Shown in pieces: positions 6,179-8,238 of a DNA stretch of 8,238 nt (the first letter of the stretch is position 1; every line of letters begins with the position of its first letter). The notes beneath the pieces were generated by a model. The model was not told where the DNA came from. It searched no databases and worked only from the letters and a program-made list of their open reading frames with translations. This DNA is from Gammaproteobacteria bacterium. Lineage in GTDB: Bacteria; Pseudomonadota; Gammaproteobacteria; Pseudomonadales; Azotimanducaceae. Location: contig JAUIKX010000155.1 of assembly GCA_030430515.1 (NCBI GenBank), positions 1 to 8,238 of the forward strand, in the 5' to 3' direction. The translations under genes were made by a program, and so were the position numbers.

Positions 6179-7483
6179 TTACGTGCGCGCCAGATCCTCT
6201 CTCAACGTTTTCGCCGCCAGGATGTAAAACACTGAGGAAAGGACGTTGAAAATGAGGCTGATCACGAGGGCCCAGCGCAGCGATTCAACGCCGAGATCGG
6301 TCGTCGCCTGCAGCACGTCGCTGGCGATACCGGTGAATTGCGGGCCGAGGCCAAGGCCGATGATGTTCAGCACGAACAACAGGATGCTCGATGCCAGCGC
6401 ACGCATGCGCAACCCAACCATGCCCTGAGTAAGCGCGAAAGTCGGGCCGAGATAGTACGCGCCCAGCATATAGGGGATCGCCAGAACCCACAGCGCCATG
6501 TAGGGCGCGTCCGAAAGATAAACGTAGGCGCTGAAGGGCACCGAGATAAACGTTGCAAGCCCAGGCAGCCAGACATACCAGCGGCTATCTTTTACACCCA
6601 TCCTGTCGCCGAGGTAGCCACCCAGAATCGTTCCCGCGATGCTAGCGAAACCGAGATAGAAGAGCGCCGTGCCCATCTCACCCGTGCCGAGTCCGTGGGT
6701 TCGGTTGAACATGGCTGGAATCCAGTAGCTCACGCCGTAGCCGACGAAAGCATGCAGCGCGGCGCCAAGGGACAGAAAACGGAAACTGCGCCGCGACCAG
6801 AGATGTCTGAACACCTCCGCAACCGGAGGCGGCGCCCCTTGCGCCTCAGCTGAAACGCCGTCCGACATACCCCGAGGCGGTTCTTTCAGTGTGAATCGCA
6901 CGATCAGCGCGAGGATAACTCCGGGAAGGCCGACTACCATGAACGCCGTGCGCCAGTCGAAAGCCTCGTTGATCCAGCCGCCCCCCAGATTTCCGAGCAT
7001 TGTGCCTATGGGAATACCCAGGGCGTAAACGGCCAGTGCGGTCGCCCGACGATCGGCTGGGAACATGTCGGAAATCATCGAGTGGGAAGGCGGGCTGCCT
7101 CCGGCTTCCCCTACAGCAACGCCGATGCGTGCGAGCAGCAGGTGGAAAAAATTGCCCACAAGGCCACACAGCGCCGTCGCGCCGCTCCAGATGGCCAGAC
7201 AGACCGCCAGGACATTCCTGCGTGAGCCCCGGTCCGCCATGCGTGCGATCGGGATGCCGAGGAACGTGTAGAAGGTGGCAAAGGCTATGACGCCGAGAAA
7301 ACCCATCATGGTATCTGAGGCGCCAAGGTCCTGTTTGATGGGCTCGACGAGAATGCCGAGAATCGAACGGTCAATGAAATTGAATACGTAAACGACAACG
7401 AGAAGGCCGAGTGCATACCATCGGTAAGCCGGCGTGAATGCGCCGCCAGCGGTTGTGTCGCCGGCAGTAGTAGCTTGATTCAT
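6179..7483 (-). CDS. MFS transporter, spinster-like
   Basis: Twelve-helix secondary carrier of the inner membrane, 434 residues. Spinster-type MFS proteins move lipid-like or organic-anion substrates; the substrate here is unknown. Evidence: YVFNFIDRSILGILVEPIKQ at about 32-51 in the first helix, the MFS motif-A loop ARMADRGSRRN (80-90) after helix 2, ARIGVAVGEAGGSPP (118-132) typical of the spinster group, WRTAFMVVGLPG (177-188), a cytoplasmic central loop at about 199-230, and a second-half motif-A-like LGDRMG (291-296). I chose the start at 7483 because a strong AAGGGGG ribosome site (7489-7495) lies just upstream and because the longer in-frame option at 7564 adds 27 basic, non-family residues. 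It shares a 98-base divergent region with the second acyl-CoA dehydrogenase and converges on the Mcd-like gene, so uptake of a substrate for these dehydrogenases is a reasonable but untested guess. Confidence 0.92.
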   Translation of the reverse strand: MNQATTAGDTTAGGAFTPAYRWYALGLLVVVYVFNFIDRSILGILVEPIKQDLGASDTMMGFLGVIAFATFYTFLGIPIARMADRGSRRNVLAVCLAIWSGATALCGLVGNFFHLLLARIGVAVGEAGGSPPSHSMISDMFPADRRATALAVYALGIPIGTMLGNLGGGWINEAFDWRTAFMVVGLPGVILALIVRFTLKEPPRGMSDGVSAEAQGAPPPVAEVFRHLWSRRSFRFLSLGAALHAFVGYGVSYWIPAMFNRTHGLGTGEMGTALFYLGFASIAGTILGGYLGDRMGVKDSRWYVWLPGLATFISVPFSAYVYLSDAPYMALWVLAIPYMLGAYYLGPTFALTQGMVGLRMRALASSILLFVLNIIGLGLGPQFTGIASDVLQATTDLGVESLRWALVISLIFNVLSSVFYILAAKTLREDLART

Positions 7484-7570
7484 CAGTTTCCCCCTTCGAG
7501 GGAAGTTTGCCCATCTGGGGCGCAATCGTCGATAGCGAGCTGGTAAACTTACGCAATCGATCAATCTGTT

Positions 7571-7584
7571 GGAGTCAGAGCGTG
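7571..7584 (+). promoter_or_regulatory. Ribosome binding site fixing a GTG start
   Basis: GGAG at 7571-7574 lies seven bases before GTG 7582-7584. This pair starts a frame that matches the acyl-CoA dehydrogenase N-terminus from its first residues (DISFSEEDRQF). No suitable ATG lies upstream in that frame, and the next Met codon is 28 residues in, past conserved sequence. Confidence 0.75.
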
Positions 7585-8238
7585 GATATTTCGTTCTCAG
7601 AAGAAGACCGTCAGTTTCAGGCAGAAGTCCGGGCGTGGTTGGATGAAGCCTGGCCTCAGGCGATGCGCGACAAGGAAGGCCGCAGCGCCATAGGCAAACT
7701 ATCGAAAGAGGACCGGGTTGCCTGGCAGCAGCGTCTGGCTGAGAAGGGTTGGGCTGCGCGCAACTGGCCGCAGAAATACGGCGGCGCAGGTTTCACCCCC
7801 ACCCAGAACTATATTTTCGATCTTGAAAGCGCCCGTGTAGGCGCGCCCGGCGTCGTGCCATTCGGTATCACCATGGTTGCACCGGTCATCATGAAGTTTG
7901 GTACCGAAGAGCAGAAGGCAAAATACCTGCCTGATATTCTCGCCAGCCGCGTCTGGTGGTGCCAGGGTTACTCAGAGCCCGGTTCAGGTTCCGATCTGGC
8001 GTCGCTGTCGACGCGCGCTGAAGACAAAGGCGATCACTACCTCGTCAACGGCGTTAAAACATGGACGACTCTGGCCCAGCATGCCGACATGATTTTCTGC
8101 CTGGTTCGCACGAGCCAGGAAGACCGCCGCCAGCTCGGCATCAGCTTCCTGCTGATCGACATGAAAACGCCGGGCATTGAAGTGAAACCGATCATCACCC
8201 TCGATCAGCCTCAGGTCGGTGATCAGGAAATTAACATG
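7582..8238 (+). CDS. Acyl-CoA dehydrogenase, PimC-like large subunit (3' end missing)
   Basis: FAD-dependent acyl-CoA dehydrogenase truncated by the window end; 219 of an expected 390-400 residues are present. It begins at a GTG: DISFSEEDRQFQAEVRAWL is the standard first helix. Further family marks are KGWAARNWPQKYGGAGFTP (55-73), KFGTEEQKAKYLPDI (105-119), the flavin/substrate motif CQGYSEPGSGSDLASL (127-142), VNGVKTWTTLAQHADMIFCL (155-174) and GISFLLIDMKTPGIEVKPI (186-204). The WTTLAQHAD and FLLIDM patterns recall the large subunit of pimeloyl-CoA dehydrogenase and the paired FadE enzymes of steroid degradation, which act as heteromers with a second dehydrogenase encoded next door; I infer that subtype from pattern memory. 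The catalytic Glu would lie beyond the window. It is divergent from the MFS carrier and is only about 34% identical-looking in motif detail to the Mcd-like neighbour by eye, so it is not a recent duplicate. Confidence 0.9.
   Translation, partial: MDISFSEEDRQFQAEVRAWLDEAWPQAMRDKEGRSAIGKLSKEDRVAWQQRLAEKGWAARNWPQKYGGAGFTPTQNYIFDLESARVGAPGVVPFGITMVAPVIMKFGTEEQKAKYLPDILASRVWWCQGYSEPGSGSDLASLSTRAEDKGDHYLVNGVKTWTTLAQHADMIFCLVRTSQEDRRQLGISFLLIDMKTPGIEVKPIITLDQPQVGDQEINM

Noticed and set aside
7488..7504. Small TTCCC/GGGAA hairpin near the MFS start
   Set aside because: Five-base stem with a seven-base loop, overlapping the ribosome site; too weak to call as a regulatory structure.
7484..7564. Longer N-terminus for the MFS transporter
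   Set aside because: The added 27 residues are basic and non-conserved, and the start at 7483 has a strong ribosome site; the extension also occupies most of the divergent intergenic region.

Overview
The window reads as ordinary chromosomal DNA of a GC-rich gammaproteobacterium, probably an aerobic heterotroph. The support is family-level only: an oxygen-dependent coproporphyrinogen oxidase (HemF) of enterobacterial/pseudomonad type, an ExbD with the conserved N-terminal Asp at the E. coli position, a NupC-type nucleoside transporter, and several acyl-CoA dehydrogenases with a spinster-type MFS carrier, a gene set often seen in marine or lipid/steroid-degrading gammaproteobacteria. No rRNA, tRNA, CRISPR array, insertion sequence or phage gene is visible.

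Layout. Bases 1-1820 (+) hold the 3' part of an EntD/Sfp-like 4'-phosphopantetheinyl transferase, followed with a 1-base stop/start overlap (TAATG) by a concentrative nucleoside transporter (CNT/NupC family). Converging on it are two minus-strand genes: an SMP-30/gluconolactonase-like lactonase (2379-3335) and, downstream of it, a lone ExbD (1911-2324). A hairpin followed by a pyrimidine-rich run, read on the minus strand, probably terminates that unit. A 220-base AT-rich intergenic stretch (3336-3555) carries a candidate promoter, short repeated elements and two DnaA-box-like words. Next come hemF (3556-4491, -) and, divergent from it, a 525-residue acyl-CoA dehydrogenase with a long N-terminal extension that resembles (2S)-methylsuccinyl-CoA dehydrogenase of the ethylmalonyl-CoA pathway (4571-6148, +). 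A spinster-like MFS transporter (6179-7483, -) converges on it. A second acyl-CoA dehydrogenase, resembling the large subunit of pimeloyl-CoA dehydrogenase, starts at a GTG at 7582 and runs off the window end.

Functionally the right half (two different acyl-CoA dehydrogenases flanking an organic-anion/lipid-type carrier) suggests uptake and CoA-dependent oxidation of an unusual acid. The left half mixes carrier-protein activation, nucleoside salvage and a TonB-energiser component, with no obvious common theme. I do not see a convincing new multi-gene system. The points most worth a second look are the Mcd-like enzyme in an apparently gammaproteobacterial context, the altered nucleobase-binding motif of the CNT transporter, the orphan ExbD, and the repeats upstream of the SMP-30 gene.
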